Assembly (NCBI GenBank): GCA_003220535.1
Contig: QHSU01000060.1
Span: forward strand, 97,059 to 161,058
Direction of reading: 5' to 3'
DNA length: 64,000 nucleotides
From: Candidatus Rokuibacteriota bacterium
GTDB taxonomy: Bacteria; Methylomirabilota; Methylomirabilia; Rokubacteriales; CSP1-6
In this document: one piece after another, positions 1 through 11,363 of the stretch
Numbering within the stretch: the first letter of the stretch is position 1
How the letters are laid out: every line of letters begins with the position of its first letter
Translations under genes and position numbers: made by a program
The notes under the pieces: model-generated
The model's input: the letters and a program-made list of their open reading frames with translations, nothing else
Databases searched by the model: none
What the model was told of the DNA's origin: nothing

Positions 1-398
1 AACTGGAACCCCAGCGCGCGCACTTCGTCCAGGTCGCGCACCGAGCCGTCGGTGATCACTCCGGCGCAGCCGAGCGCTCGATGGATGTTGGCCTGCACCT
101 CGCCCCACTGCGCGCCCTGGCCCCGCGGCTCGTCGAGGTCGTGCACCACGATGACACGCGGCGCCGGGATCGAGAGCACGTAGTCCCACCACGCGAACGT
201 AGAGGCGCGGTGTCCCTCGAGCGGCTGCGGCTCGGCCCGGATCACCGCGGGGACGGCGTAGCCGACCAGCGGCCCGAGCTCGGAGAAGAGCGTCCGAACC
301 TCGGACGACATGTTCCCCTGGTTGCGGGGCCTGACGTTGAACGTCTCGATCGCGTTGGCCACGCTCGGACTGGAGATCTTCTTGAGGGCGTCGATCAT
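1..398 (-). CDS. RraA/HMG-aldolase family protein, 3' end cut by window edge
   Basis: The frame is open from an ATG at 398 to the window edge, about 132 codons. Near the visible end it reads GQGAQWGEVQANIH, then GVITDGSVRDLDEV, which matches the glycine-rich loop and the DG-x-RD substrate/metal-binding signature of the RraA / 4-hydroxy-4-methyl-2-oxoglutarate aldolase fold. Family members are class II pyruvate aldolases, oxaloacetate decarboxylases or RNase E inhibitors; in this setting a metabolic enzyme is likelier than an RNase regulator. The start codon overlaps the upstream TPR gene stop by one base (TGATG), so it is the last visible gene of the ligA operon. The substrate cannot be judged. 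Confidence 0.8.
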   Translation of the reverse strand, partial: MIDALKKISSPSVANAIETFNVRPRNQGNMSSEVRTLFSELGPLVGYAVPAVIRAEPQPLEGHRASTFAWWDYVLSIPAPRVIVVHDLDEPRGQGAQWGEVQANIHRALGCAGVITDGSVRDLDEVRALGFQ

Positions 399-1053
399 CA
401 GATGGTGTCCTTTCGGCGCTGGATGAGTAGGGTTTTGAGCGTCTCGACGGTCTGGCGGATCGACTCGAGGTTGGGATTCACGCCGAGCGCCCGCTGGAAG
501 TAGTCGAGCGCCTTCGCCGGTTGGTCGAGCTGCAGGTAGATCATCCCGTAGCCGCTGAGCGCTCCGAAGTGGTACGGGTTGCGCTTCATCACCTCGTCGC
601 AATCGGCGAGCGATTTCTGGTACTCGCCCAGCAGGTAATACACGGTCGCCCGCTTGTTCCACCCCTCCGCGAACTCGGGACGGCGCCGGACGATCTCGGT
701 GAAGGTCTCCACCGCGACCTCGCCGCGGCGGGCATTCATCTGCTCGACGCCGATGGCGAAGAGCCGGTCGATGTCCCCGTCGCCCGACCGGCTCCAGACC
801 TGCCACATCGCGTTCTCCGCGAATGCCCGGACGAGCGAGTCTCCATCACGCAGCGCCGCGACGAGCCGTGGCAGATCTGCCATCAGTCCGGTTTCACGGA
901 GCGCCAGGGCGCCGCGGCGGCGGCTGTCGACGTCGCCGGCGTCGGCCAGCGCCGTGAGGGCCTCCTCGCGCGTCGGGCCCGCGGCGAGTGGCGCCTTCGC
1001 AGCCGGCGCCCCGAGGATGGAGACGACGACCACGAGCGCCGGCCAGCGAAGGG

Positions 1054-1057
<4 letters not shown>
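398..1057 (-). CDS. secreted HEAT/TPR-repeat protein
   Basis: 219 residues. A hydrophobic N-terminus (residues about 5-22, ending in small residues APAAKA) looks like a signal peptide. Residues about 30-90 form a HEAT-like segment (TALADAGDVDSRRRGALAL, then LPRLVAALRDGDSLVRAFAE), and residues about 100-205 hold three tetratricopeptide repeats (AEGWNKRATVYYLLGEYQKS, HFGALSGYGMIYLQLDQPAK). It is probably an extracytoplasmic protein-protein interaction module; no catalytic motif is visible. It overlaps the upstream kelch gene by 4 nt and the downstream RraA-like gene by 1 nt, so all are probably translated from one message. Confidence 0.75.
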
Positions 1058-4262
<3,205 letters not shown>

Positions 4263-4914
4263 TCAGGAGCGCTTGGCGGACAGGCGGACGACGAGGAGGA
4301 CCGGGACGAGGCCGGCGGCGACGATCGCGAGGGCCGGCGCGGCGGCGTCCGCCCACAGCGATTCTGACGTCCGCTCCGACACCGCGACCGCGAGGGTGTT
4401 GAATCCGAGTGGGCGGAGAAGCAAGGTGGCCGGCATTTCCTTCATCGTCTCGACGAACACCAGGATTACCGCGGTCAGCACGCCCCCGCGCATGAGCGGC
4501 AGGTGGACGCGGCACAGCGTCCCACCGACCGAGGCGCCGAGCGAGCGGGCGGCGTCGTCGAGGCTCGCGGGGATCTTGGTGAGGCTTGCCTCCACGGTTT
4601 GAAAGCTCACCGACAGGAACCGGGCCACGTACGCGAAGAGCAGTCCGGCGGTCGAGCCGGTCAGCACGAGTCCGGCCGACTGACCGAGCGTCCAGGCGGC
4701 GGCGTGGTCCAGCCACGCCAGTGGGACCAGGACGCCGACGGCGATGACGGCGCCGGGCAGGGCATAGCCCATGGACGCCGCCCGCGCCGAGGCACGCCGC
4801 GGCCGAGGGATGCAGTCGCGTGGCATAGGCGAGGACCACCGAGAGGATCGAGGCGCCGATCGCGGCGAGGACGAGCGTGTTGCCGAGGAGCGTTGCGAAG
4901 ACGGAGGCGCGCAA
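4263..4914 (-). pseudogene. truncated and frameshifted iron-type ABC transporter permease
   Basis: The coding signal is split over two frames. The first covers 4914 to about 4795 (LLGNTLVLAAIGASILSVVL, then YATRLHPSAA). The second covers about 4826 to 4263 (SMGYALPGAVIAVGVLVPLA, FETMKEMPATLLLRPLGFNTL with F read as V in the gene). Joined near position 4800 they give the C-terminal half of an FbpB/AfuB/ThiP-type permease, including the EMPATLLLRP cytoplasmic-loop region. Normal members are about 520-560 residues, so roughly half is missing at the 5' end; the frame can be followed back to about 4989, where an in-frame stop occurs. With a frameshift and no N-terminal half it is almost certainly non-functional. 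It lies divergent to a DtxR/MntR-type regulator. Confidence 0.75.
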
Positions 4915-4945
4915 GGCGCTCCCTTCTTGCTGCCCGAGTTCGAGT

Positions 4946-4953
4946 GCTATACT
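4946..4953 (+). promoter_or_regulatory. candidate extended -10 promoter for the DtxR-type gene
   Basis: GCTATACT, preceded by T, reads TG-C-TATACT: a TATACT hexamer with the TGn extension of an extended -10 promoter. It would start transcription near 4960, about 60 nt before the GTG start of the regulator. No good -35 is seen at standard spacing, which extended -10 promoters do not need. Confidence 0.4.
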
Positions 4954-4979
4954 GGCGAAAAGAGCGATCGAGCTTTCTA

Positions 4980-4993
4980 TTAGGTAGGCTTAA
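4980..4993 (+). promoter_or_regulatory. possible DtxR/IdeR-type operator
   Basis: TTAGGTAGGCTTAA lies between the candidate promoter and the start codon of the DtxR-family gene. It resembles the TTAGGTTAGGCT half of the known iron box, with one base missing and a weak right half. The position suits autoregulation. Inference only. Confidence 0.3.
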
Positions 4994-5018
4994 TGTGCCG
5001 CGATCGTCAATCCTAAAA

Positions 5019-5711
5019 GTGAACGCGTCGACGAGAGAAACGACGGCGTCCGTCCAGGACTACCTCGCGGCGATCTACGATCTGGCCGGCAGTGGCAAGC
5101 CCGTGATCGGCGCGCGGCTGGCCAAGCACATGGCGATCTCCGCCCCCGCCGTGACCGAGGCGATCCATCGCATGGCTCGTGGCGGTTACGTGAAGATCGG
5201 CCGCGGCAAACAGCTGTCGCTCTCCACCAAGGGAAGGCAGATTGCCGAGGTCATGGCCCGCCGCCACCGTCTCCTCGAGCGCTGGCTGACGGACACGCTC
5301 GGCCTCAACTGGACGGACGCCCACGAGGAGGCGCACCGCCTCGAGCACGCGCTCTCGCCGCGCGTGGAGGACCGTCTGGCCGAGCTGCTCGGCATGCCGA
5401 GCACGTGCCCGCACGGCAACCCGATCCCGGGGATGGCCAAGCCGCCCCGCGTGGAGCCCTTTCCGCTCGCCCAGGCGAAAGAGGGGACGACCGTCGTGGT
5501 CGAGCGCATCACCGAGGAGGCGGAGGCGGACAAGAAGCTGCTCGAGCACCTCTGGAAGAACGAGGTACGTCCGGGGCGACGGCTCCGGATCACCGAGGTC
5601 GCGCCCTGGGCCGGGACCATCACGGCATCTGGTGGCGATGATCAGACGATCGCGCTCGGCCTGCCGGCGGCCGCCAAGATCTGGGTCTATCTGCCCGGTG
5701 CGACTGGATGA
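5019..5711 (+). CDS. DtxR/MntR-family metal-dependent transcriptional regulator
   Basis: 230 residues from the GTG at 5019. Residues about 10-75 are an iron-dependent-repressor winged helix (TTASVQDYLAAIYDLAG, then LAKHMAISAPAVTEAIHRMA and YVKIGRGKQLSLSTKGR). Residues 80-140 are the metal-binding dimerisation domain (RHRLLERWLTDTLGLNW, EEAHRLEHALSPRVEDRLAE, HPGNPIPG-like CPHGNPIPG). The C-terminal third is an FeoA/SH3-like domain. Family members repress metal-uptake genes when Fe(II) or Mn(II) is bound. The divergent neighbour is a ruined iron-type permease, so the original target may be lost. Its stop overlaps the next ATG (ATGA). Confidence 0.9.
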   Translation: MNASTRETTASVQDYLAAIYDLAGSGKPVIGARLAKHMAISAPAVTEAIHRMARGGYVKIGRGKQLSLSTKGRQIAEVMARRHRLLERWLTDTLGLNWTDAHEEAHRLEHALSPRVEDRLAELLGMPSTCPHGNPIPGMAKPPRVEPFPLAQAKEGTTVVVERITEEAEADKKLLEHLWKNEVRPGRRLRITEVAPWAGTITASGGDDQTIALGLPAAAKIWVYLPGATG

Positions 5712-6067
5712 AGGCCCTCTTCTGGGTCTTCGTCGCGATCGGGTGCGTCTATCTGTTCTACACGGGCGCGATGTCCGTGTGGTCGTACCTGGAGATCACG
5801 GGTGTGGTCGACGAAGTGGTCGCTGAGCGGGCGTCGTCGAGAGGCGAGCGCTCCGAGCGGGTGAGCCGGGTGAGAGAGGACATCGTCAAGAAGGTGGCGG
5901 CGAGCGGCATCAATGTCGACGAGCGCGCGATCTCCATAGCCGACGAGGGGCGGACGCTCGACGTCAGCGTGCGGTGGAACTGGCCGGTGATCGTCTACCA
6001 GGGCAGGGAACTTGTCGCGATCCCGCTGAAGCACGAACGGACGTTCGAGTTTCCCGAGCGTCGCTGA
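5708..6067 (+). CDS. small membrane-anchored protein, DUF4845-like
   Basis: 119 residues. One N-terminal transmembrane helix (residues about 3-25, ALFWVFVAIGCVYLFYTGA) is followed by a soluble part containing DIVKKVAASGINVDERAISI and VSVRWNWPVIVYQGRELVAI. The pattern of a short helix, a GI-x-hydrophobic strand and two beta strands resembles DUF4845 proteins of unknown role; the match is by eye. It is translationally coupled (ATGA) to the DtxR-type gene, suggesting co-expression. Confidence 0.6.
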   Translation: MKALFWVFVAIGCVYLFYTGAMSVWSYLEITGVVDEVVAERASSRGERSERVSRVREDIVKKVAASGINVDERAISIADEGRTLDVSVRWNWPVIVYQGRELVAIPLKHERTFEFPERR

Positions 6068-6159
6068 CGGGCGGGCGCCCGGCGCCCGCGCGTGAGCTGT
6101 GCCTTCAGCGGAGTGCCTGGATCTTCTTGGAGCCGAACGCCTGCCTAGCTCACCGCTAG

Positions 6160-6173
6160 GAGCGGCGCCGCTC
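6160..6173. terminator. GC-rich palindrome between convergent genes
   Basis: GAGCGGCGCCGCTC is a perfect 14-base palindrome between two convergent genes. It lacks a T-tract, so it is at best a weak bidirectional terminator. Confidence 0.3.
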
Positions 6174-6183
6174 GGACGGCGGG

Positions 6184-7092
6184 TCAGCGTTGGGCGCGGG
6201 CGTCGCGGATCATCTTGGTGACGCGGTCGCGGTCGTCGCCGGGCGGGGCCAGCGCGACGAATTTTTCCCAGGAGCGGACGGCCGCGGCGACGTCGTGCTT
6301 GGCTTCGTACAGCACCTGACCGCGGTAGAGGAGCGCCGGGAGGTAGTTCGGATCGATCGCCAGCGCGCGATCGAAGGTCTCGAGGGCGCGATCGGCGTGC
6401 TCAGGACCCCCACCGACCGCGACGATCAGCCCGAGGTGCGTCATCGCGTCCACGTTCTTCGGGTCACGCTTGAGCACCGCCTGATACGCGGCGATCGCCT
6501 CGCCGTAACGACCCTGGGCGAGGCTCGAGCGGGCGGCCTGCAGCATGCCCCGGAGCACCTCAGGGGGAACCACGCGCCCCGACGTGCCCGTCGGCGGTGG
6601 CGCCTCGGATGGAAGCGCGGCGAGCGGCCGGGAGCCCGTTGGAGGCTGGCCGGCCATCGGATCGGGCTCGGTGTACCGCACGATGCCGGCGCCCACCGCG
6701 ATTCCGAACACGACCAGGAGCAGGCCGACGGTCCCCAGCGCGACCGGATGCCGCCATCCCGACGGCCGGGGTTCCGGCACTTCGGCCCTGGCCGGCGCCG
6801 GTTCGGCCGGGCCCAGCCGGTCGAGCTCGGTGAGGATCGTTGCCGCCTCGCTTTCGTACCGGGCGCGGAGATCGGCGAAGTCGGCGTCCGAAACGTGGCC
6901 GGCGCCGTGCTCGAACTCGAGCTCGCGCAGTGCCGCGAGGGAGGCGCGCTTTTCTTCGGAGAGCTGCTGGCGACGGTCGGCCGGTAACGGGAGAAAGGCC
7001 CGCCCGCGCGCATCACGACCGCGGAGCGGCCAGAGCGCGAAGACGAGCGCGGGCACGCCGACCACGATCGTGACGACCAGCACGCCGTTCAC
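6184..7092 (-). CDS. ccmI: CcmI-like cytochrome c biogenesis TPR protein
   Basis: 302 residues from a GTG at 7092 overlapping the ccmH stop (GTGA). It has an N-terminal membrane helix (LVVTIVVGVPALVFALWPL), a coiled stretch, a second helix (residues about 125-150, VALGTVGLLLVVFGIAVGAG) and C-terminal TPRs (YGEAIAAYQAVLKRDPKNVD, RALAIDPNYLPALLYRG). This layout matches CcmI/CycH, which hands apocytochrome c to the CcmF/CcmH haem lyase on the outer face of the inner membrane. It is the last gene of the ccm operon. The symbol rests on layout and position, as TPR proteins diverge fast. Confidence 0.8.
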   Translation of the reverse strand: MNGVLVVTIVVGVPALVFALWPLRGRDARGRAFLPLPADRRQQLSEEKRASLAALRELEFEHGAGHVSDADFADLRARYESEAATILTELDRLGPAEPAPARAEVPEPRPSGWRHPVALGTVGLLLVVFGIAVGAGIVRYTEPDPMAGQPPTGSRPLAALPSEAPPPTGTSGRVVPPEVLRGMLQAARSSLAQGRYGEAIAAYQAVLKRDPKNVDAMTHLGLIVAVGGGPEHADRALETFDRALAIDPNYLPALLYRGQVLYEAKHDVAAAVRSWEKFVALAPPGDDRDRVTKMIRDARAQR

Positions 7093-7559
7093 GATCCGCT
7101 TTCCACTTCGCGGCGGATCCGCTCGCTCATCGCCGGGTCGACGTCCACCGGGGTCGGCCGGGCGCCGCGACGGCCGTGGGTCCATCGCCATACGAGGATG
7201 GCCGTGGTCGCGATCCCCGCGCCGACAGCGACGAGCGGAAGGAACCAGACGAGCAGGTTGAACCCCCGGCGCGGGGGCGCCAGGAGGATCCACTCGCCGT
7301 AGCGTTCGACGAAGAATCGCTGGACGTCCGCCGGACTTTCGCCCGCCGTCAGCCGCTCGCGGACGATCGCGCGCATCTGACTCGCCATCTCCGAGGGCGA
7401 ATCCGCCACCGAGAGATTCTGGCAGACGACGCATCGAAGCTGCGCCGCCACCTCGTGCACGGTCTCCTCGCTCACGGGCTTCGGCTGAGCGGTCACCGGA
7501 GACACGGCCGCGCCGAGCAGGACCACCGACGCGACCAGACGGATCCACCCGCGACTCAT
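7089..7559 (-). CDS. ccmH: cytochrome c maturation protein CcmH
   Basis: 156 residues. A signal peptide (residues about 1-25, ending SPVTAQ) precedes the hallmark motif LRCVVCQNLSVADS, whose CxxC pair reduces or holds the apocytochrome CxxCH cysteines. FFVERYGEWILLAPPRRGFN follows, then one C-terminal transmembrane helix (residues about 110-130). This is the short CcmH/CycL type without fused TPRs, consistent with a separate ccmI downstream. It overlaps ccmG by 4 nt. Confidence 0.95.
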   Translation of the reverse strand: MSRGWIRLVASVVLLGAAVSPVTAQPKPVSEETVHEVAAQLRCVVCQNLSVADSPSEMASQMRAIVRERLTAGESPADVQRFFVERYGEWILLAPPRRGFNLLVWFLPLVAVGAGIATTAILVWRWTHGRRGARPTPVDVDPAMSERIRREVESGS

Positions 7560-8092
7560 GGCGTTCGGGGTTCGCTGAGGAGGCGATCGACCGTTGCGCG
7601 GAACACCTCGTCGGTGACGGCGCTCACGTGCTTGACGCGGATCCGCCCCTGCCGGTCGAGAAAGAACGTCTCGGGCACACCGTACACCCCGTAGTCCACC
7701 GAGACGGTGCCCTTCAGGTCCCGGGCATTCGGAAAGGTCAGGCCGAAGTCGCGGATGAACTTCTCGGCCGCCTCTCGCGTGTCCTGGATGTCCACGCCGA
7801 GCACGACGACGTCACGGTCGCGGTACGCACGCCAGTTCCGCTCGAGGATGGGCGCCTCCTCGTAGCAGGCGGGGTAGCACCACGACGCCCAGAAGTTGAC
7901 CACGACGACCTTGCCGCGGTGTGCCTCGAGCGAGAGCGGGGCGCCATCGAGCGTCTGGAGCGTGAAGCTCGGCGCCGCCCGACCGACGAGCGGCGAGGGA
8001 ATATCGCGCGGGTTCACGCGAAACCCGTAGGCGAGTAGCGCCAGCACGGGGAGCGCTGCGAGGGGGATCAGCCAGCGCCAGAGCCGCTTCAC
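7556..8092 (-). CDS. ccmG: CcmG/DsbE thioredoxin-like protein with a CX3C active site
   Basis: 178 residues. An N-terminal membrane anchor (residues about 5-24) is followed by a TlpA/ResA-type thioredoxin fold (PSFTLQTLDGAPLSLEAHRG, VVVNFWASW). CcmG keeps the CcmH/apocytochrome thiols reduced in the periplasm. The active site reads WCYPACYEEAP: three residues separate the cysteines instead of the usual two (WCxPC). The codons are clear (TGC TAC CCC GCC TGC). The rest of the fold, including the cis-Pro region (GVYGVPETFFLDRQGRI), is intact. It overlaps ccmF and ccmH by 4 nt each. Confidence 0.92.
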   Translation of the reverse strand: MKRLWRWLIPLAALPVLALLAYGFRVNPRDIPSPLVGRAAPSFTLQTLDGAPLSLEAHRGKVVVVNFWASWCYPACYEEAPILERNWRAYRDRDVVVLGVDIQDTREAAEKFIRDFGLTFPNARDLKGTVSVDYGVYGVPETFFLDRQGRIRVKHVSAVTDEVFRATVDRLLSEPRTP

Positions 8093-10032
8093 GCGGGCCT
8101 GCGTCGCTCCGGCAGGATGGCCAGTACCGCGCCCAGCGTGAGCACGACGCCACCGATCCAGATCCAGCTCACGAGACGGTTGACCTGGAGCTTGACGGTC
8201 GCCTGCGTGCCGTCACGGGCGAAGTCGCCGAGGACGAGGTAGATGTCCTCCTTCAGCCCCAGCCGGTAGTCTACGTAGGCGATGGGAGACTGCTCCTGAG
8301 GATAGAACTTCTTGGCCGGCCGAAGCACGTCGAGCACGCGACTGTTCGAGACGGTGAACGCCCCGACGACCTTGAAGTGATTCGATTCCTCGACGGCGGT
8401 GAGGCCGTCGAACCGGAAGCGGTACCCGGCGAGCTGCGCGGTCTCGCCGCGTTTCAACGTGGTTTCCGTCTGTACCGACCAGGCGTGCGATCCGGTCACA
8501 CCCAGGACGATGATCAGGATGCCCAGGTGGACGACGAAGCCGCCGTAGCGTCGGTTGTGGCGGCGCAGGAGCCCGCCCATGGCCGGGAGGAGCGTTTCGC
8601 CCGTCCGCATGCGGGCTCGCGTCGCCCGGACGAAGTCCACGGCGATCGTGGCCCCCACGAACACCGTCGTCGCGAACGTGACCGCCGCCAGGACCGAGCG
8701 CACGCCCAGGGTGAACGCGGCGGCCGCCGCCGCGATGCCGAGCGCAACCGGCCAGACGAAGTTACGCTTCAGATTCTCCCAGGAGGCGCGCCGCCAGGCG
8801 ATCAAGGGCCCGACGCCCATGAGGAAGACGAGGGACAGAAACAGCGGCACGTTGACCTGGTTGAAGAACGGCGCCCCGACGCTGACCTTGACGCCGCGCA
8901 CCGCTTCCGAGAGGAGCGGGAACACGGTGCCGAAGAACACGGTGAACGCCGCGGCGATCAGCAGCACGTTGTTCAAGAGAAACGCCGACTCGCGCGACAC
9001 GACGGAGTCGAGCTCACCCTGCGACCGGAGGGCTTCCCAGCGCCACGCGACCAGGCCGAGCGCGGTGAGCACGACGAGCGCCAGGAAGCTCAGAAAGAAC
9101 ACGCCGATCGAGCCCTGCGTGAACGCGTGGACGGAGGCGATGACGCCGGAGCGAGTGAGGAACGTCCCGAAGAGCGTCAGGCTGAACGTCAGGATCACGA
9201 GCGAGATGTTCCAGAGCTTGAGCATGCGCCGCCGCTCCTGGATCATCACCGAGTGGAGAAACGCGGTGCCGGTGAGCCACGGCATGAACGCCGCGTTCTC
9301 GACGGGATCCCATGCCCAGTACCCTCCCCAGCCGAGGACGTGGTAGCTCCACCAGCCGCCGATCAAGAGACCGAGCGAGAGAAAGTACCAGGCGACGATC
9401 GCCCAGCGCCGCGTCAGCACGAGCCAGGTGTCGCCGACGCGGCCCGTGATCAGCGCGGCCAGCGCGAACGCGAAGGGCACGGTGAAGCCCGTGAAGCCGA
9501 GGTAGAGCGCGACCGGATGCGTGATCATGCCCGTGTCCTCGAGCAGCGGGTTGAGGCCACGGCCGTCGGCGGGCACCGGCTCCTGCCGCTGGAAGGGCGG
9601 CGCCGCGACCGTCATCACGAGGAGGAAGAAGGCGAGGATCCCGAGCATGGTCGCCAGCGCCCACGGGTAAAGCTCACGCGCACTGTCCCGGTGCCGGAGG
9701 ATGACGATCAGTGTGTAGAGCCCGAGCATCCAGGACCAGAGGATGATGGAGCCCTCCAGCGCGCCCCAGACCCCGGTGATGCGGTAGTAGAACGGCGTTC
9801 CGAGATTCGTGTTGGTGGCGACGTATCGGACGGAGAAATCGAATGCGAGGAACGCGTACGTCAGCAGCGCGAAGCAGGCGGTGATGAGGACGAAGACGCC
9901 GAGCGCCGCGTGCTGCGCCGACTCCACGAGCGCCGGCCGTCCGGTGCGAGCCCCGACCGCGGCGGCGGCCCCCCCGTAGACCGCGAGGGCGAGCGCGACG
10001 AGCGTCATCCCGTACCCGAGGTCTGTGGTCAC
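8089..10032 (-). CDS. ccmF: haem lyase subunit CcmF
   Basis: 647 residues from a GTG at 10032 overlapping the ccmE stop (GTGA). A multi-helix membrane protein with the WWD-type haem-handling motif WGGYWAWDPVENAAFMPWL, preceded by GGWWSYHVLGWG. The conserved early stretch TYAFLAFDFSVRYVATNTN and GVWGALEGSIILWSWML are also present, and a large periplasmic segment near the C-terminus (residues about 520-610) precedes the last helix. CcmF takes haem from CcmE and ligates it to apocytochrome c with CcmH/CcmI. The length and motifs match the family. Confidence 0.97.
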   Translation of the reverse strand: MTTDLGYGMTLVALALAVYGGAAAAVGARTGRPALVESAQHAALGVFVLITACFALLTYAFLAFDFSVRYVATNTNLGTPFYYRITGVWGALEGSIILWSWMLGLYTLIVILRHRDSARELYPWALATMLGILAFFLLVMTVAAPPFQRQEPVPADGRGLNPLLEDTGMITHPVALYLGFTGFTVPFAFALAALITGRVGDTWLVLTRRWAIVAWYFLSLGLLIGGWWSYHVLGWGGYWAWDPVENAAFMPWLTGTAFLHSVMIQERRRMLKLWNISLVILTFSLTLFGTFLTRSGVIASVHAFTQGSIGVFFLSFLALVVLTALGLVAWRWEALRSQGELDSVVSRESAFLLNNVLLIAAAFTVFFGTVFPLLSEAVRGVKVSVGAPFFNQVNVPLFLSLVFLMGVGPLIAWRRASWENLKRNFVWPVALGIAAAAAAFTLGVRSVLAAVTFATTVFVGATIAVDFVRATRARMRTGETLLPAMGGLLRRHNRRYGGFVVHLGILIIVLGVTGSHAWSVQTETTLKRGETAQLAGYRFRFDGLTAVEESNHFKVVGAFTVSNSRVLDVLRPAKKFYPQEQSPIAYVDYRLGLKEDIYLVLGDFARDGTQATVKLQVNRLVSWIWIGGVVLTLGAVLAILPERRRPA

Positions 10033-10469
10033 CGACCTTCTCCCCGGAGCGTCTTGATCAGCTCCTTGTAGCCGGCCTGGGTCGTGTCGTGCGGCGCCTT
10101 GTACTCTTCGGAGTGCTTCGCCATGATCAGGCTCGCTTTGAAATAGCCGTCGGCCGTCCAGCTGCCCTCGACGACGGCGCCTCGGCTCTCGGCGAAGAGG
10201 TCCGGCGGCGTGCCCTTGTGACGAACCGGGACCGTCGCGGAGCCGTCGGACAGCGTGAACGATAGCTCGAGGGAGCGGGCCTCCCACTTGAGCGACCCGG
10301 GCACCACCATGCCGCCGAGGCGGTACGCCTTGCCCGGCACGGCGGAGGCGCGGAGCTCGGCAGGCGTGACGAAGTAGACGGCTGACTGGGTCACACCGGC
10401 ATAGATCATGTAGCCGAGGGCCGCGGCGATGACGGCGCCCCCAACGATGAACTTCCCGCGGCGGTTCAT
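10029..10469 (-). CDS. ccmE: periplasmic haem chaperone CcmE
   Basis: 146 residues. One N-terminal anchor helix (residues about 7-26) is followed by an OB-fold domain (AVPGKAYRLGGMVVPGSLKW, VPVRHKGTPPDLFAESRGAV). The covalent haem-binding histidine lies in AKHSEEY near residue 121, equivalent to the usual AKHDExY. It carries haem from CcmABCD to CcmF. Complete. It follows ccmD by about 60 nt, the largest gap in the operon. Confidence 0.96.
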   Translation of the reverse strand: MNRRGKFIVGGAVIAAALGYMIYAGVTQSAVYFVTPAELRASAVPGKAYRLGGMVVPGSLKWEARSLELSFTLSDGSATVPVRHKGTPPDLFAESRGAVVEGSWTADGYFKASLIMAKHSEEYKAPHDTTQAGYKELIKTLRGEGR

Positions 10470-10530
10470 TGGATCGGGCGCCTGGAGCCCGGGATAATCG
10501 CGGGTGGCCTGAGAGCGACGCGGGCCGGCG

Positions 10531-10710
10531 TCATTGTACCGGGTGCCTCGAGGCGTGCTCGGATCGAGGGTGGCCTGAAACAGGCGCGACCCGGCTCCGT
10601 GCCGCGCCCTGCAGCTCTCTGTCGCGGGCGACGAGCCAGCGCCAGTAGGCGAGCAGCACCACCGCGGCGAGCCCGTAGGCCGCGAGGACGAAGCCCCAGT
10701 GGTCCGCCAT
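10531..10710 (-). CDS. ccmD: haem exporter small subunit CcmD
   Basis: 59 residues: MADHWGFVLAAYGLAAVVLL, then AYWRWLVARDRELQ and a polar tail. One transmembrane helix with the W-x-Y-V-hxxAY pattern typical of CcmD, which helps release holo-CcmE from CcmC. The ATG overlaps the ccmC stop by one base (TGATG). Confidence 0.88.
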   Translation of the reverse strand: MADHWGFVLAAYGLAAVVLLAYWRWLVARDRELQGAARSRVAPVSGHPRSEHASRHPVQ

Positions 10711-11357
10711 CAGAGGGCGGCCTCCGCCTCGCGGCGCAGCAGGCCAACGCGCTTTGCCACGAAGTAGACGTACAGGAGCGAGAACGCCACGAAGTTCACG
10801 AGGAGCGCCGCGACGATGATCCCCGGCATCGTTCCCGGGCCCGGCTTCATCAACGACGGCGGCTGGTGAAGCGTGCGCCACCAGTAGACCGAGAAGTGTA
10901 CGAGGGGGATATTGAACGCGGCGACGATTCCGAGCACCGCGGCATACCGTGCGCCCCGCTCCCGGTCCTCGATCATCCCCCGGAGCAGGAGGTAGCCGAG
11001 ATACATGACGAACAGGATCGACACACTCGTGAGCCGCGCGTCCCACGTCCACCAGGTACCCCAGGTCGGCTTGCCCCAGATCGAGCCGGTGGCGATCGTG
11101 AGGCCCGTGAAGAGAACGCCCACCTCCGCCGAGGCGTGCGCAAGCCGGTCGGCGGCCTCGGCCCGCCGGGCCAGGTAGGCGATGGAGGCGGCGAGAACGA
11201 CCGCGAACGCCAGGTAGGCGACCCAGACACTCGGCACGTGCAGATACATGATGCGCTGCACGTTGCCCTGCGTCGCTTCGCGCGGCGCGACCCCGAATCC
11301 CATCACGAGACCCGCCGCGAGTGCTGCGAGCGTCACGCCCCCGACGACGCGGACCAC
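10710..11357 (-). CDS. ccmC: haem exporter protein CcmC
   Basis: 215 residues, six predicted membrane helices. The tryptophan-rich haem-handling motif WGKPTWGTWWTWDARLTS is intact and flanked by conserved histidines (YLHVPSVW and PLVHFSVYWWRTLHQ). CcmC loads haem onto CcmE. It starts 6 nt after ccmB and is followed at once by ccmD. Confidence 0.96.
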   Translation of the reverse strand: MVRVVGGVTLAALAAGLVMGFGVAPREATQGNVQRIMYLHVPSVWVAYLAFAVVLAASIAYLARRAEAADRLAHASAEVGVLFTGLTIATGSIWGKPTWGTWWTWDARLTSVSILFVMYLGYLLLRGMIEDRERGARYAAVLGIVAAFNIPLVHFSVYWWRTLHQPPSLMKPGPGTMPGIIVAALLVNFVAFSLLYVYFVAKRVGLLRREAEAAL

Positions 11358-11363
11358 GCGCGC

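Noticed and set aside
8377..10071. Long plus-strand open frame antisense to ccmF
   Set aside because: It mirrors ccmF in a very GC-rich sequence, has an Arg/Glu/His-rich meaningless protein and no start signal. Many such shadow frames were set aside for the same reason.
10466..10747. 93-codon minus-strand frame across ccmD
   Set aside because: The ccmD frame (59 residues, one helix, correct overlap with ccmC) explains the region better.
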